A DNA stretch of 29,681 nt from an uncultured Oscillospiraceae bacterium (GTDB lineage: Bacteria; Bacillota; Clostridia; Oscillospirales; Oscillospiraceae): NCBI GenBank assembly GCA_910579595.1, contig CAJTVM010000030.1, positions 1-29,681 on the forward strand, given 5' to 3'. Positions 8,202-15,657 of this stretch are shown here, piece by piece. The notes under the pieces are model-generated. The model was not told where the DNA came from. It saw only the letters and a list, made by a program, of their open reading frames with translations, and did not search any database. Every line of letters starts with the position of its first letter. Within the stretch, counting starts at the first letter, position 1. The translations under genes and the position numbers were made by a program.

Positions 8202-8738
8202 ATGAATCATAATAGTGATGCGCAGGAAGCCGAGATGACCGGCCAGCCCGTCCGTTCCCTGCAATATATGCTTGATCAGCTGGCCATCCACAATCCCAAG
8301 CTGGTGCGCCTTGCGGTGGATGGCGTATTTGGAGAGCGTACCCTGGAAGCCGTCATGATATTCCAGCGGGAATACCATGAGCCGGTCAATGGTGTAGTGA
8401 ATCTGGATACCTGGGATGCCATCCAGGAAGCCTATTTCCGGGTGGAGCTGCTCTACGGCACCCCTCCCCCGCTGAATGTGCTGCCTGATGGCGGCTACAC
8501 TGCCGACGAAGGGGCAGAAAGCGAACCCATGCTCATTGTACAGGCCATGTTTGTCTCCCTGTCCAAGAAAATGACCAATTTCCAACCCTGCCAGATGAAC
8601 AGCTGCAACAGTGGCGAAACCCACGCCAATATCCGCGTGATCCAGGGCTTAGCGGGCCTGCCCGTCACCGGCGTGATGGACCGGGCCACCTGGTCGTTCC
8701 TGGTACAGCTCTATCAGGCCCTTATCACGCGGGGCTGA
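8202..8738 (+). CDS. Double peptidoglycan-binding-domain protein
   Basis: This 178-aa protein consists mainly of two peptidoglycan-binding-like repeats. The first spans about residues 16-80 (VRSLQYMLDQLA...VDGVFGERTLEAV...VNLDTWDAI). The second spans about 105-175, where IRVIQGLAGLPVTGVMDRATWSFLV is well conserved but the first half (QPCQMNSCNSGET) is divergent and cysteine-containing. It has no catalytic domain or signal peptide. ATG 8202 follows AAAGGAAGG by 5 nt, 13 nt after the SpoIID-like gene, so the pair is almost surely co-translated. The N-terminal region (about 1-25) is reminiscent of a linker, so it may act as a non-catalytic partner of the upstream enzyme. Confidence 0.82.
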   Translation: MNHNSDAQEAEMTGQPVRSLQYMLDQLAIHNPKLVRLAVDGVFGERTLEAVMIFQREYHEPVNGVVNLDTWDAIQEAYFRVELLYGTPPPLNVLPDGGYTADEGAESEPMLIVQAMFVSLSKKMTNFQPCQMNSCNSGETHANIRVIQGLAGLPVTGVMDRATWSFLVQLYQALITRG

Positions 8739-8756
8739 CTGACAGACAATTTCCGC

Positions 8757-8785
8757 TTGTCATTGGTGCCGTAATCCGTTATAAT
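8757..8785 (+). promoter_or_regulatory. Strong sigma-A promoter of the DUF4364 operon
   Basis: TTGTCA (8757-8762), a 17-bp spacer and a perfect TATAAT (8780-8785) predict a start near 8792, about 36 nt before the DUF4364 gene. Confidence 0.85.
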
Positions 8786-8827
8786 GGTATGGTACAATCA
8801 AGCACTTAAGGAAGGGGCTGGGCAGCA

Positions 8828-9358
8828 ATGGCCAAGTTCGGATTTATCCATGACAAGCTGGATATCAAGCTGCTGGTGCTCTATCTCATGGATCGCGTGG
8901 CCGCCCCCATCGATTTTTCAACCTTGACGGATCTGTCCATGTGCGACAGCGGCGTAGACTACTTCCAGTTTGCCGAGGCGGTATCCGAGCTGGTGGACAG
9001 CGGGCACATCACCCAGGATGGGGAGTTTTACGCCGTCACTGGCAAAGGCCGCCGCGCCTGTGCCGCCGGGGAGAGCAGCCTTTCCTCCGTTATACGCAGC
9101 CGCTGTGATCACCGGCTGGCTCCGCTGAACCAGGCGCTGAAGCGCAAGGCCCAGGTCCGGGCAGAGCTGCGACCCCAACCCCTGGGATATGACGTGTGTC
9201 TGGCCATGGACGATGATCAGGGCAGCCTGTTTTCCCTGACTCTGCTGGCCCCGTCCCAGGAGGACGGCCAGCGCATCGCCGACCAGTTTCTCCAACACCC
9301 GGACCGGATTTACAATGGGATTCTCGGCGTCCTGCTGTCCCAGCAAGAGAAGGAGTGA
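8828..9358 (+). CDS. DUF4364 family protein (winged-helix-like)
   Basis: This 176-aa protein matches the clostridial DUF4364 family by its start (KFGFIHDKLDIKLLVLYLMDRVAAPIDFSTLTDLSM), its length and its layout. Residues about 8-75 look like a winged helix-turn-helix (xLxxLVDSGHITQDGEFYAVTGKGRRA), followed by an alpha/beta C-terminal domain. Such proteins are presumed DNA-binding regulators, but no target is known to me. ATG 8828 lies 11 nt after GGAAGGGG. Its stop overlaps the start region of the next gene (GTGA at 9355), so the two form an operon driven by the promoter at 8757. Confidence 0.85.
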   Translation: MAKFGFIHDKLDIKLLVLYLMDRVAAPIDFSTLTDLSMCDSGVDYFQFAEAVSELVDSGHITQDGEFYAVTGKGRRACAAGESSLSSVIRSRCDHRLAPLNQALKRKAQVRAELRPQPLGYDVCLAMDDDQGSLFSLTLLAPSQEDGQRIADQFLQHPDRIYNGILGVLLSQQEKE

Positions 9359-9363
9359 ATGCC

Positions 9364-10173
9364 TTGACCATCCTCGGCTATCCAATTGAAGATCTGTTCC
9401 TCTACTTTGTTTTTTACTCCTTCCTGGGATGGGTTGTGGAAACCTGCTACTGCTCTATCTGCGAGCGCCGGCTGGTTCCCCGGGGCTTCCTGTACGGTCC
9501 CATCTGCCCCATTTACGGCGCGGGCGTGTTGCTGATGATCCTGTTTTTTACCCCACTGAAGCACCATTTAGTGCTGTTCTACGTGGTGGCGGTGGTTGTG
9601 ATGAGTTCCTGGGAGTATTTCGTGGCATGGCTGCTGGAAACTGCCACCCATGTGAAATACTGGGATTACTCCCAATTTAAATTCAATTTGAAGGGCCGAA
9701 TCTGCCTGTGGGTGGCGCTGGTGTGGGGTGTGCTGTCCTACATCGTCATCTTTTATATCCACCCTCCCATTGAGGCAAAATTCGCGGAGATCCCCTTGGT
9801 GCTGAAATATGCCCTGGGCAGTGTCCTGCTGGCGGTGCTGCTGGTAGACGCGGCCTTTACTATCCGGCATCTGGCGCTGGTGTCGAAGCTGGTGGTGGGC
9901 ATCACCACCCTCAGCGAGGAACTCCAGCTCCAGCTCTCCCTGGGCAAGGCTGAGTTCGCCGACAAACTGGAGCCAAAAGCGGAAGCCGTCCGGCAAAAGT
10001 ATTATGCTGAAATCGCCAAGCTGGAACGAAACAGCCGCCGCTTCCGCAGCCGCTACAGCAGGATGACAGTCAACCGCCATTATGTCGTCCATCATAAGGA
10101 TATCCTGGCCGCCGCCCAGCTGGCCCGCGAGGAACTCCTGCGCAAAAAACAGGAAAAACGGGCCAGGAAGTAA
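9364..10173 (+). CDS. CmpB-like putative ABC-transporter type IV membrane protein (PF06541-like)
   Basis: This 269-aa integral membrane protein has about five hydrophobic segments: FLYFVFYSFLGWVVE, GAGVLLMILFF, LVLFYVVAVVVMSSWEYF, ICLWVALVWGVLSYIVIFYI and LKYALGSVLLAVLLVDAAF. It ends in a long basic, probably coiled cytoplasmic tail from about residue 185. The FLGWVVETCYCSICERRLVPRGFLYGPICPIYGAG block is characteristic of the PF06541 family, named as a putative ABC-transporter component but of unproven function. TTG 9364 has AGAAGGAG 8 nt upstream. GTG 9355, which would overlap the upstream stop, has its SD too close. A good terminator follows at 10247. Confidence 0.85.
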   Translation: MTILGYPIEDLFLYFVFYSFLGWVVETCYCSICERRLVPRGFLYGPICPIYGAGVLLMILFFTPLKHHLVLFYVVAVVVMSSWEYFVAWLLETATHVKYWDYSQFKFNLKGRICLWVALVWGVLSYIVIFYIHPPIEAKFAEIPLVLKYALGSVLLAVLLVDAAFTIRHLALVSKLVVGITTLSEELQLQLSLGKAEFADKLEPKAEAVRQKYYAEIAKLERNSRRFRSRYSRMTVNRHYVVHHKDILAAAQLAREELLRKKQEKRARK

Positions 10174-10246
10174 GCCGGTTCCCTGCTCCCAGGGGAAAAC
10201 CGACTGCTCAGTGTCCACCCACCCTGTAATCTATAAATTTCAGCCA

Positions 10247-10289
10247 GCCTGTACAGGACTCCATGCGACTCCTGTACAGGCCGGCTTTT
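10247..10289 (+). terminator. Intrinsic terminator of the DUF4364/CmpB operon
   Basis: A perfect 12-bp stem GCCTGTACAGGA (10247-10258) pairs with 10270-10281, and an outer AGCC/GGCT extension is followed by TTTTCT. It lies between convergent genes; on the minus strand no T-run follows, so it acts mainly on + transcripts. Confidence 0.85.
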
Positions 10290-10290
10290 C

Positions 10291-12480
10291 TCATGCTTCC
10301 GCCTTCAAATACAGCTGGAGGGATTGGTAATCCCCCCACAGCTGGGGCAGCGGGTAGCCCGCCGCCATCAGTGTGCTGCCGGAGTAACACTCCTCCCCGC
10401 CATTCACCCGGTAGACAGCATCGGGCTCCAGCCCTTTCAGCCGCAGGGTCAGGAAGGAGGGGGCAGCGTGGGTGCCGCCGGTGACCAGGGACACCAGGGC
10501 CTCCCGCCTGTTGGCGGAGACGTGCTCCCAGGCGGTATACGGGCCGTCCTGGAAGGGATCGCTGAGGCGGTAGTAGTCCCCCTGCTGGATCAAATCGTAG
10601 CGCGCTTTGAAAAAGGCCGTCTGACGCTGGATGATCTTCTTATCTGTCTCGGACGCCGCGCTCAAATCCATCTCATAGCCAAAGGTGCCCGCCATTGCTA
10701 CCACCCCCCGGGTTTCCATGGGGGTAATACGCCCGTTCCCCTCATTGGGAACCACAGAAACGTGGGCGCCCATGGTACTCACCGGGTAACAGAAAGAGGT
10801 GCCGTACTGGATGCGCAGGCGGTCAATGGCATCGGTGTTGTCGCTGCACCAGATCTGGGGGGTGTAATAGAGCATACCCGCGTCGAACCGCCCGCCGCCT
10901 CCGGCACAGCCCTCGATCAGGATATGGGGGAAGTCCTGCCGCAGCCATTCCAGCATCTCATACACCCCCAGGACATAACGATGATACACCTCACCCTGGC
11001 GCTCCGGAGGCAGGACGGCGGAGCACACGTCCGTCAGGCTGCGGTTCATGTCCCACTTCACATAGGACACATCGGCGCCGGACAGCACAGACTTGATCTG
11101 CCCATAAATATACTGCCGCACCTCGGGCCGGGAAAAGTCCAGCACCAGCTGGTTCCGGCACCGGGCGGGGGCGCGCTCCGGGATTTTCAGCGCCCAGTCG
11201 GGATGCTCCCGGTAGAGTGAGCTGTTTTCGTTCACCATTTCCGGCTCAATCCAGATGCCGAAGCGCATCCCCAACGCCTGCAAGCGGGGCACCAAGGCAT
11301 CCAGGCCGCCGGGCAGCTTGTCTGTGTTCACCTGCCAGTCGCCAAGGCCCTGGTTGTCGTCATCCCGCATGCCAAACCAACCGTCGTCCATGACAAACAG
11401 CTCGATGCCCAACGGGGCGGCGGTTTCGGCAATCTCCACCAGCTTGTCCGCGTTAAATTTGAAATAGGTGGCCTCCCAGTTGTTGATGAGCACCGGCCGG
11501 CGCTGCCCCTGGAGGGGATCCCGGATCAGGTGCTCCCGGATGGCCCGGTGGAATTGACGGCTCATCTGCCCCAAGCCGCAGGGAGCGCACACCAGCGCCG
11601 CCTCCGGGGCGTTGAACACTTCCCCCGGCTCCAGCGTCCAGCGGAACTGGTAGGGGTTGACACCCATCACCAGCCTGGAATTGTCATACTGGCTGCGCTC
11701 CGCCACGGCCTGGAAGTTGCCGCTGTAAAGCAGCACCGCGCCATAGCAGACACCGTAATCCTCATTGGCGCCACGATCGCACAGCACTACAAAGGGGTTA
11801 TGCTGATGGCTGGAAGTCCCGCGGACGCTGCCCACCCCCTGAACGCCGGAGCGCAGGGGCGCGCGATCCGGGCAGCGCTCCATCATATGACAGCCGTTAA
11901 AGGTAATCAGATCCAGATCAGAGCGCAGAAAGTCCAGGCACATAGAGGCACATTGCAGCAGATGAACCGGCGCACTGCTTTGGTTCACCACCCGCACCGC
12001 CCGGGTAATCAGGTCATACCTTTCGAACACGCCATAGTACAGCTCTACACAAACCTGGGCGGCGGCATCCTCCAAAAACAGCACCAATGTCTGGGCGTCC
12101 TCAGCCGTACCCCGGAAAGCGGGCAGGCCGTCCAACCCATATTTCCCCTCCCGCAGCTCATAGCCCGTATAGCGTAAACTGGCGCTGTGACTGCCGCTGG
12201 GCAGCTCAAATTCAATGGAGGGCAGGCGGAAGTCCCCCACCCCGCAGGAGGAATACTCCTGGGGCAGCGTATCCAGCGAATAGGTGCGGTCCAGCCCTGC
12301 CTCGTCGGGGTTGGGGGCGCAGGCCCTATCGGCGTACCTGATAAGATAGGATAGATCCCCATCGGCCCTTGGGCCATAATAGGTATGGAGCAGCACATTG
12401 TGCCGATCCGCCTTCATCTGATAGGTCGTGCCTTGTGTGTGCAGGGAAAAAACCCGGTTTTGTTTATCGACAGTAATCAT
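10291..12480 (-). CDS. Alpha-galactosidase, glycoside hydrolase family 36
   Basis: This 729-aa enzyme removes terminal alpha-1,6-galactose from raffinose-type sugars and galactosides with retention of configuration. The nucleophile is Asp477 in YVKWDMNRS and the acid/base is Asp547 in WCSDNTDAIDR, the spacing expected for GH36 enzymes of about 730 aa. Other family signatures are NNWEATYF, VMDDGWFG, GIWIEPEMVN and EGCAGGGGRFD. There is no signal peptide, so it works on imported oligosaccharides. ATG 12480 has AAGGGG 8 nt upstream. It is monocistronic, with a strong promoter at 12547-12575. It could also be called aga/rafA-type, but no transporter or regulator adjoins to fix the substrate. Confidence 0.96.
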   Translation of the reverse strand: MITVDKQNRVFSLHTQGTTYQMKADRHNVLLHTYYGPRADGDLSYLIRYADRACAPNPDEAGLDRTYSLDTLPQEYSSCGVGDFRLPSIEFELPSGSHSASLRYTGYELREGKYGLDGLPAFRGTAEDAQTLVLFLEDAAAQVCVELYYGVFERYDLITRAVRVVNQSSAPVHLLQCASMCLDFLRSDLDLITFNGCHMMERCPDRAPLRSGVQGVGSVRGTSSHQHNPFVVLCDRGANEDYGVCYGAVLLYSGNFQAVAERSQYDNSRLVMGVNPYQFRWTLEPGEVFNAPEAALVCAPCGLGQMSRQFHRAIREHLIRDPLQGQRRPVLINNWEATYFKFNADKLVEIAETAAPLGIELFVMDDGWFGMRDDDNQGLGDWQVNTDKLPGGLDALVPRLQALGMRFGIWIEPEMVNENSSLYREHPDWALKIPERAPARCRNQLVLDFSRPEVRQYIYGQIKSVLSGADVSYVKWDMNRSLTDVCSAVLPPERQGEVYHRYVLGVYEMLEWLRQDFPHILIEGCAGGGGRFDAGMLYYTPQIWCSDNTDAIDRLRIQYGTSFCYPVSTMGAHVSVVPNEGNGRITPMETRGVVAMAGTFGYEMDLSAASETDKKIIQRQTAFFKARYDLIQQGDYYRLSDPFQDGPYTAWEHVSANRREALVSLVTGGTHAAPSFLTLRLKGLEPDAVYRVNGGEECYSGSTLMAAGYPLPQLWGDYQSLQLYLKAEA

Positions 12481-12546
12481 ATGATAATCCCCTTATGTCA
12501 AATGCGGATAACCCGCTTCCCCGGCGGGGCGGTGTTTATCTTAGAT

Positions 12547-12575
12547 ATTGTATGCGATTTTACAGCGGGATTCAA
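12547..12575 (-). promoter_or_regulatory. Sigma-A promoter of the alpha-galactosidase gene
   Basis: On the minus strand TTGAAT (12570-12575), a 17-bp spacer and TACAAT (12547-12552) predict a start near 12540 and a leader of about 60 nt. I see no clear catabolite-response element. Confidence 0.75.
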
Positions 12576-12671
12576 GAGCAAAATTGAAAAAGGCGAAACC
12601 TTTTTTCATCGCCTGAAAAACAGCGTCCAGCACATTTGGGGTGCGGCTGAGAAGCACGAAAAAACTTTTGA

Positions 12672-12700
12672 TTGAATCATTCCTCCTCCTGTGATATCAT
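12672..12700 (+). promoter_or_regulatory. Sigma-A promoter (extended -10) of the DUF624 gene
   Basis: TTGAAT (12672-12677), a 17-bp spacer and TATCAT (12695-12700), preceded by TG-A to give an extended -10 box. It is divergent from the alpha-galactosidase promoter about 100 bp away. Confidence 0.7.
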
Positions 12701-12743
12701 GCTTAAAAAGGCCAAATACCACATCACGAGAGGAGCATTTGCT

Positions 12744-13436
12744 GTGTTTATCAACAAAAGCCAGTTCGAGCCTGGTCCCGACTCCGATTTAGAACTTCCA
12801 GAGGCCACCGGGGCAAAACGCTTCATGCAGATCATCCAAGAGGAATTTCTCAATTTGATCAAGCTCAACCTGCTCCTCCTGGCCAGTTGCCTCCCTGTGA
12901 TCACCATTCCCCCCGCCCTGTTCGCCGCCCACCAGGTGGTGCGTAAAATGGTGCGGGACGAGGCGGTGTCGTGCTGGCGTGACTACAAAACGGCGCTTAA
13001 AACCGGCTGGAAGCGGGCCTATGGCGCGTTTTTCCTGATCGCCTTTCCCGTTTCCATAGGCGGGTATGGGGCCATATTCTATCTCAGCCATGTGGAGCAG
13101 TCCCCGCTTCTGATCCTCCCCTTTGCTTTCTGCATCTTTATCGCGGTGGTGGCTATGCTGTCCTCTACTTATTTTTATGGCCTTTTATGCACCGGAACGT
13201 CTTTGAAGGAAGCTGTCAAGCCCGCCCTGCTGCTGGGCGTAGCCCGGCCCCTGCGGGCAATTCTGGCGGTTCTGTGCTGGTACGGCCTGCCGCTGCTGGC
13301 CATTCTTTTCTTCCCCCTGAGCGGGGCCTATCTGGCGCTGATCGGCTTTACCTTCCCCTTCCTGCTGGGCAGCTTCTACACCCGAACAGTGCTGAAGCGA
13401 TTTTGCGAAGGACAGGGGAAGAATACAGAGAAATAA
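12744..13436 (+). CDS. DUF624 / YesL-like membrane protein
   Basis: This 230-aa integral membrane protein has about five membrane segments. The N-terminal block FLNLIKLNLLLLASCLPVITIPPALFAAHQVVRKMV is the DUF624 (YesL) signature. YesL-type proteins often neighbour carbohydrate ABC transporters and glycosidases; their function is unproven. Here the divergent neighbour is an alpha-galactosidase, which fits. I place the start at GTG 12744 (GAGAGGAG 8 nt upstream), giving MFINKSQFEPG. A longer frame from TTG 12672 overlaps the promoter and has no SD. Confidence 0.85.
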   Translation: MFINKSQFEPGPDSDLELPEATGAKRFMQIIQEEFLNLIKLNLLLLASCLPVITIPPALFAAHQVVRKMVRDEAVSCWRDYKTALKTGWKRAYGAFFLIAFPVSIGGYGAIFYLSHVEQSPLLILPFAFCIFIAVVAMLSSTYFYGLLCTGTSLKEAVKPALLLGVARPLRAILAVLCWYGLPLLAILFFPLSGAYLALIGFTFPFLLGSFYTRTVLKRFCEGQGKNTEK

Positions 13437-13459
13437 ATGTTCTCTAATTTTCGCAAAAA

Positions 13460-13486
13460 GGGGTGTGAATGTGTTTTTCACGCCCC
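13460..13486. terminator. Hairpin after the DUF624 gene
   Basis: A 10-bp stem (13460-13469 with 13477-13486, one G-U pair) follows the DUF624 stop. On + it is followed by only TTGACAG. On - it is followed by TTTTT, so it would terminate minus-strand transcription better. It abuts the -35 box of the MATE promoter and may insulate that promoter. Confidence 0.5.
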
Positions 13487-13515
13487 TTGACAGTTTGCCC
13501 ATTTCAAGGTATGAT
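13487..13515 (+). promoter_or_regulatory. Near-consensus sigma-A promoter of the MATE-marR operon
   Basis: A perfect TTGACA (13487-13492), a 17-bp spacer and TATGAT (13510-13515) predict a start near 13522, inside the palindrome at 13518-13546. Confidence 0.88.
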
Positions 13516-13517
13516 AA

Positions 13518-13546
13518 GTATCAAACGCAACAGTTGCATTTGATAC
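13518..13546. promoter_or_regulatory. Palindromic operator, probably for the MarR protein
   Basis: A 14-bp inverted repeat, GTATCAAACGCAAC and GTTGCATTTGATAC, flanks a single central base with one mismatch. It begins 3 bp after the -10 box and covers the predicted start site, the classic place for a repressor. Since a marR gene ends the same operon, autorepression is the simplest reading. Confidence 0.75.
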
Positions 13547-13570
13547 AAACGACACGGAGGCATATCAGAA

Positions 13571-14983
13571 ATGGCAAGCTCAGACAAAGAGAGACAGCAG
13601 CAGCGGGAGGATATGATGCTCCGGGGTTCCCTGCCCCGGGTCATCTCCAAGATGGCGCTCCCCTCCATCATCTCCTTCCTCATCACTTCTATCTATAATT
13701 TAGCAGATACCTATTTTGTCAGCGATTTGGGCGAAAGCGCCCAGGCCGCCATCAGCGTCAACGCATCTTTGGATCAGATCATCATGATGGCCGGTTCCAT
13801 GCTTGCGGTGGGGGCGGCAAGCTACATCTCCCGCCTGCTGGGTGCCCGCGAAAAAAAACAGGCCGACAGGGTACTGTCCACCGCATTTTTTTTGGCGGCG
13901 ATTTTCGGCGCGGCGGTCACCATACTGGGGGTATCCTTTATGCACCCCATGGTGCGTATGCTGGGTGCCACTGACACTTGTGAGCAGTTCGCTGTGGAGT
14001 ATGCCACCTATGTGGTGCTGGTAGCCCCTTTCATGGCGGCCAGCTTTGTCATGAACCAGTGCCTCCGGGCGGAGGGCAACGCTATGCTGTCCATGTTCGG
14101 CATGGGCTTTGGCGGTATTCTCAACTGCTTCCTTGATCCCATTTTTATCTTTGAGCTGAATATGGGCGTGTCTGGCGCTTCGCTGGCCACCGCCATCTCC
14201 AAGCTGGTGAGCTTTGCCATCCTGGTGTTCCCCTATGTCACCCGGCGCAGCATCCTCCATTTAACCATCCGCAAGTTCCGCCCCTCCAGGGACATTCTCA
14301 CGCAGGTGTTTACCGTGGGTTCATCTTCCATGTTCCGCTCCGGGCTGGCGGTAGTGTCCGCCATCGTGCTCAACAACATCGCCGGCGGCATTTCCGATGC
14401 GGTGCTGGCAGGCATCGGCGTATCCACCAAGGTGATGATGTTCCCCTTTGGTGTGATCCTGGGCTTCGGCACCGGCTTTCAGCCCGTGGCTGGCTTCAAC
14501 TGGGGCGCCAAGCAGTATGACCGGGTGAAGGAGAGCTACCGCTTCGCTGCCCGAACCGCTATTGCCGGGGCGCTGCTGATGGGGATCACCCTGGCCCTGT
14601 TTGCCGAGCCGCTCATCGGCGTGTTTGCAAAATCCGACCAGTCGGCGGAAATGCAGAACATTGGCGCGCTGTGCATCCGGCTTCAATGCCTGGTGCTGCC
14701 CATCCATGGCTGGGTGGCGGTGGTAAATATGTTCTGCGCGGGGCTTGGCAACGCCAGGGGTGCGCTGCTGCTGTCCACCTCCCGGCAGGGCACCTGTTTC
14801 CTGCCCATCGTATACCCCATGGCCTGGACCTGGGGGGCCTATGGTGTGGCCGCCGTCCAGGCGGTGGCTGACCTGCTGACGCTGGCGCTGGCCATTCCCC
14901 TCGTCCGCCGGGTCAAGCGGCAGATCCAAGCGGCCGCCAACGCCCAGGCTATGGAGACACCCCCCGGAGGTAAGGCCGCATGA
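13571..14983 (+). CDS. MATE family efflux transporter
   Basis: This 470-aa polytopic membrane protein matches Na+- or H+-driven multidrug exporters of the MATE family (DinF/NorM type). The start ...RVISKMALPSIISFLITSIYNLADTYFVSDLGESAQAAISV is the typical first helix pair, and GFGTGFQPVAGFNWGAKQYDRVKE is the conserved loop in the second half. Length is normal. GGAGG (13556-13560) lies 10 nt before ATG 13571. It overlaps marR by 4 nt (ATGA). The operator over its promoter suggests induction by a MarR ligand, probably an antimicrobial or toxic metabolite; the substrate is not deducible. Confidence 0.95.
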   Translation: MASSDKERQQQREDMMLRGSLPRVISKMALPSIISFLITSIYNLADTYFVSDLGESAQAAISVNASLDQIIMMAGSMLAVGAASYISRLLGAREKKQADRVLSTAFFLAAIFGAAVTILGVSFMHPMVRMLGATDTCEQFAVEYATYVVLVAPFMAASFVMNQCLRAEGNAMLSMFGMGFGGILNCFLDPIFIFELNMGVSGASLATAISKLVSFAILVFPYVTRRSILHLTIRKFRPSRDILTQVFTVGSSSMFRSGLAVVSAIVLNNIAGGISDAVLAGIGVSTKVMMFPFGVILGFGTGFQPVAGFNWGAKQYDRVKESYRFAARTAIAGALLMGITLALFAEPLIGVFAKSDQSAEMQNIGALCIRLQCLVLPIHGWVAVVNMFCAGLGNARGALLLSTSRQGTCFLPIVYPMAWTWGAYGVAAVQAVADLLTLALAIPLVRRVKRQIQAAANAQAMETPPGGKAA

Positions 14984-15420
14984 AGGATCCCGTTCTATCC
15001 AGCCTGCTGCGCATCAACCGCCAGCGAATCCGGGCGCTCCGGAATGATGTCCTCACCCCAAACCAATACGTGGGAATTATGCACCTGATCGTGCTCTATA
15101 CCGGAAACCATCCAGGGGCCAGCCAGGAGGAAATCGTCAACTTTTTTGCCCTGGACAAAACCAGCGTGGCCAGAGGGGCCCGGCGGCTGGAGGAAATGAA
15201 CCACCTCCGCCGGACGCAGGATCCCAGCAACCGCCGGCAATACCAGCTTTTCCTCACTCCGGCTGGGGAAAAAATGCGGGAGATCATTGAGTGCGCCCAC
15301 AATAGCTTTCAGCAGCAGCTTGCCGGTGGGATTTCCGACGAGGACTGGGCTCTGCTGGCCTCCCTGCTCCAGCGGCTGGAGAAAAATATATGTCCTGACC
15401 CACCGCCTGAACAGCCATAG
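14980..15420 (+). CDS. MarR family transcriptional regulator
   Basis: This 146-aa winged helix-turn-helix protein binds DNA as a dimer. The recognition region GASQEEIVNFFALDKTSVARGARRLEEMNHLRRTQDPSNRRQYQLFLTPAGEKM is characteristic of MarR: helix-turn-helix followed by the beta-hairpin wing with the D-x-R/N-R motif. It begins inside the MATE stop codon (ATGA overlap), so translation is coupled. Its likely target is the inverted repeat at 13518-13546, giving a self-regulated drug-response operon. The ABC-F promoter TTGACA begins immediately after its stop codon, and I see no terminator between them. Confidence 0.93.
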   Translation: MKDPVLSSLLRINRQRIRALRNDVLTPNQYVGIMHLIVLYTGNHPGASQEEIVNFFALDKTSVARGARRLEEMNHLRRTQDPSNRRQYQLFLTPAGEKMREIIECAHNSFQQQLAGGISDEDWALLASLLQRLEKNICPDPPPEQP

Positions 15421-15449
15421 TTGACATCGGCCCGACGTTCTGCTATACT
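15421..15449 (+). promoter_or_regulatory. Consensus sigma-A promoter of the ABC-F leader
   Basis: A perfect TTGACA (15421-15426), a 17-bp spacer and TATACT (15444-15449) preceded by TGC (extended -10) predict a start near 15456. That leaves an unusually long leader of about 220 nt before the ABC-F gene. Confidence 0.88.
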
Positions 15450-15479
15450 GAATTCTACAAAACTGAAAAGGGTGAAAAG

Positions 15480-15491
15480 ATGCGCGAGTAA
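15480..15491 (+). CDS. Possible 3-codon leader peptide (Met-Arg-Glu)
   Basis: ATG CGC GAG TAA is preceded by AAGGGTGA (15468-15475) at proper spacing. The same frame reads CYTEFYKTEKGEKMRE and stop over 15441-15491, but the codons before ATG overlap the promoter and lack a start within the predicted transcript. The piece therefore looks like the end of a longer leader peptide of which perhaps only MRE is still made. Translation is unproven. Confidence 0.4.
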   Translation: MRE

Positions 15492-15657
15492 GTTAAACTT
15501 CAAGCTATGAACAATGAATTGAGGCCCATATCTTATGGGTCTGGATTTTCATGGCGTGAAGGGCGGCTTGCTTGACTGGGGAGTGTGTCTTTTAGACACA
15601 CTATGTCCCTGCCTTTTTGTCATGGTAACCGCCTTTCTGTCATGAAAGGCGGTTTTT
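15492..15657 (+). promoter_or_regulatory. Attenuator-like leader of the ABC-F gene
   Basis: The leader holds three hairpins: 15522-15530 with 15534-15542 (9 bp, one G-U), 15582-15590 with 15594-15602 (9 bp, perfect), and a terminator 15627-15636 with 15645-15654 followed by T's. The segment GAAGGGCGG (15558-15566) can pair with 15629-15637 in the upstream arm of the terminator, a plausible antiterminator. This layout suits ribosome-mediated transcription attenuation, as known for antibiotic-resistance ABC-F genes. A 22-codon frame from ATG 15507 to TGA 15573 spans the first hairpin but lacks an SD. Confidence 0.7.
15627..15657 (+). terminator. Terminator inside the ABC-F leader
   Basis: AACCGCCTTT (15627-15636) pairs perfectly with AAAGGCGGTT (15645-15654) around an 8-nt loop, followed by a T-run (15653-15657). 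It ends 6 nt before the SD of the ABC-F gene, so read-through is needed for expression. Confidence 0.85.

Noticed and set aside
10324..11220. A 298-codon + strand frame inside the alpha-galactosidase gene
   Set aside because: It is a shadow of the GH36 gene, which has both catalytic aspartates and normal length.
12591..12614. AGGCGA...TCGCCT hairpin between the alpha-galactosidase and DUF624 promoters
   Set aside because: Only a 6-bp stem with a 12-nt loop, upstream of both predicted starts, so unlikely to be transcribed or functional.
13460..13486. Hairpin as a standard + strand terminator for the DUF624 gene
   Set aside because: The + side lacks a T-run; only the - side has TTTTT. It is kept as an undirected hairpin with reduced confidence.
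15507..15575. A 22-codon leader ORF (MNNELRPISYG...) before the ABC-F gene
   Set aside because: It spans the first hairpin and could matter, but no SD precedes it, so I mention it only within the leader annotation and not as a gene.
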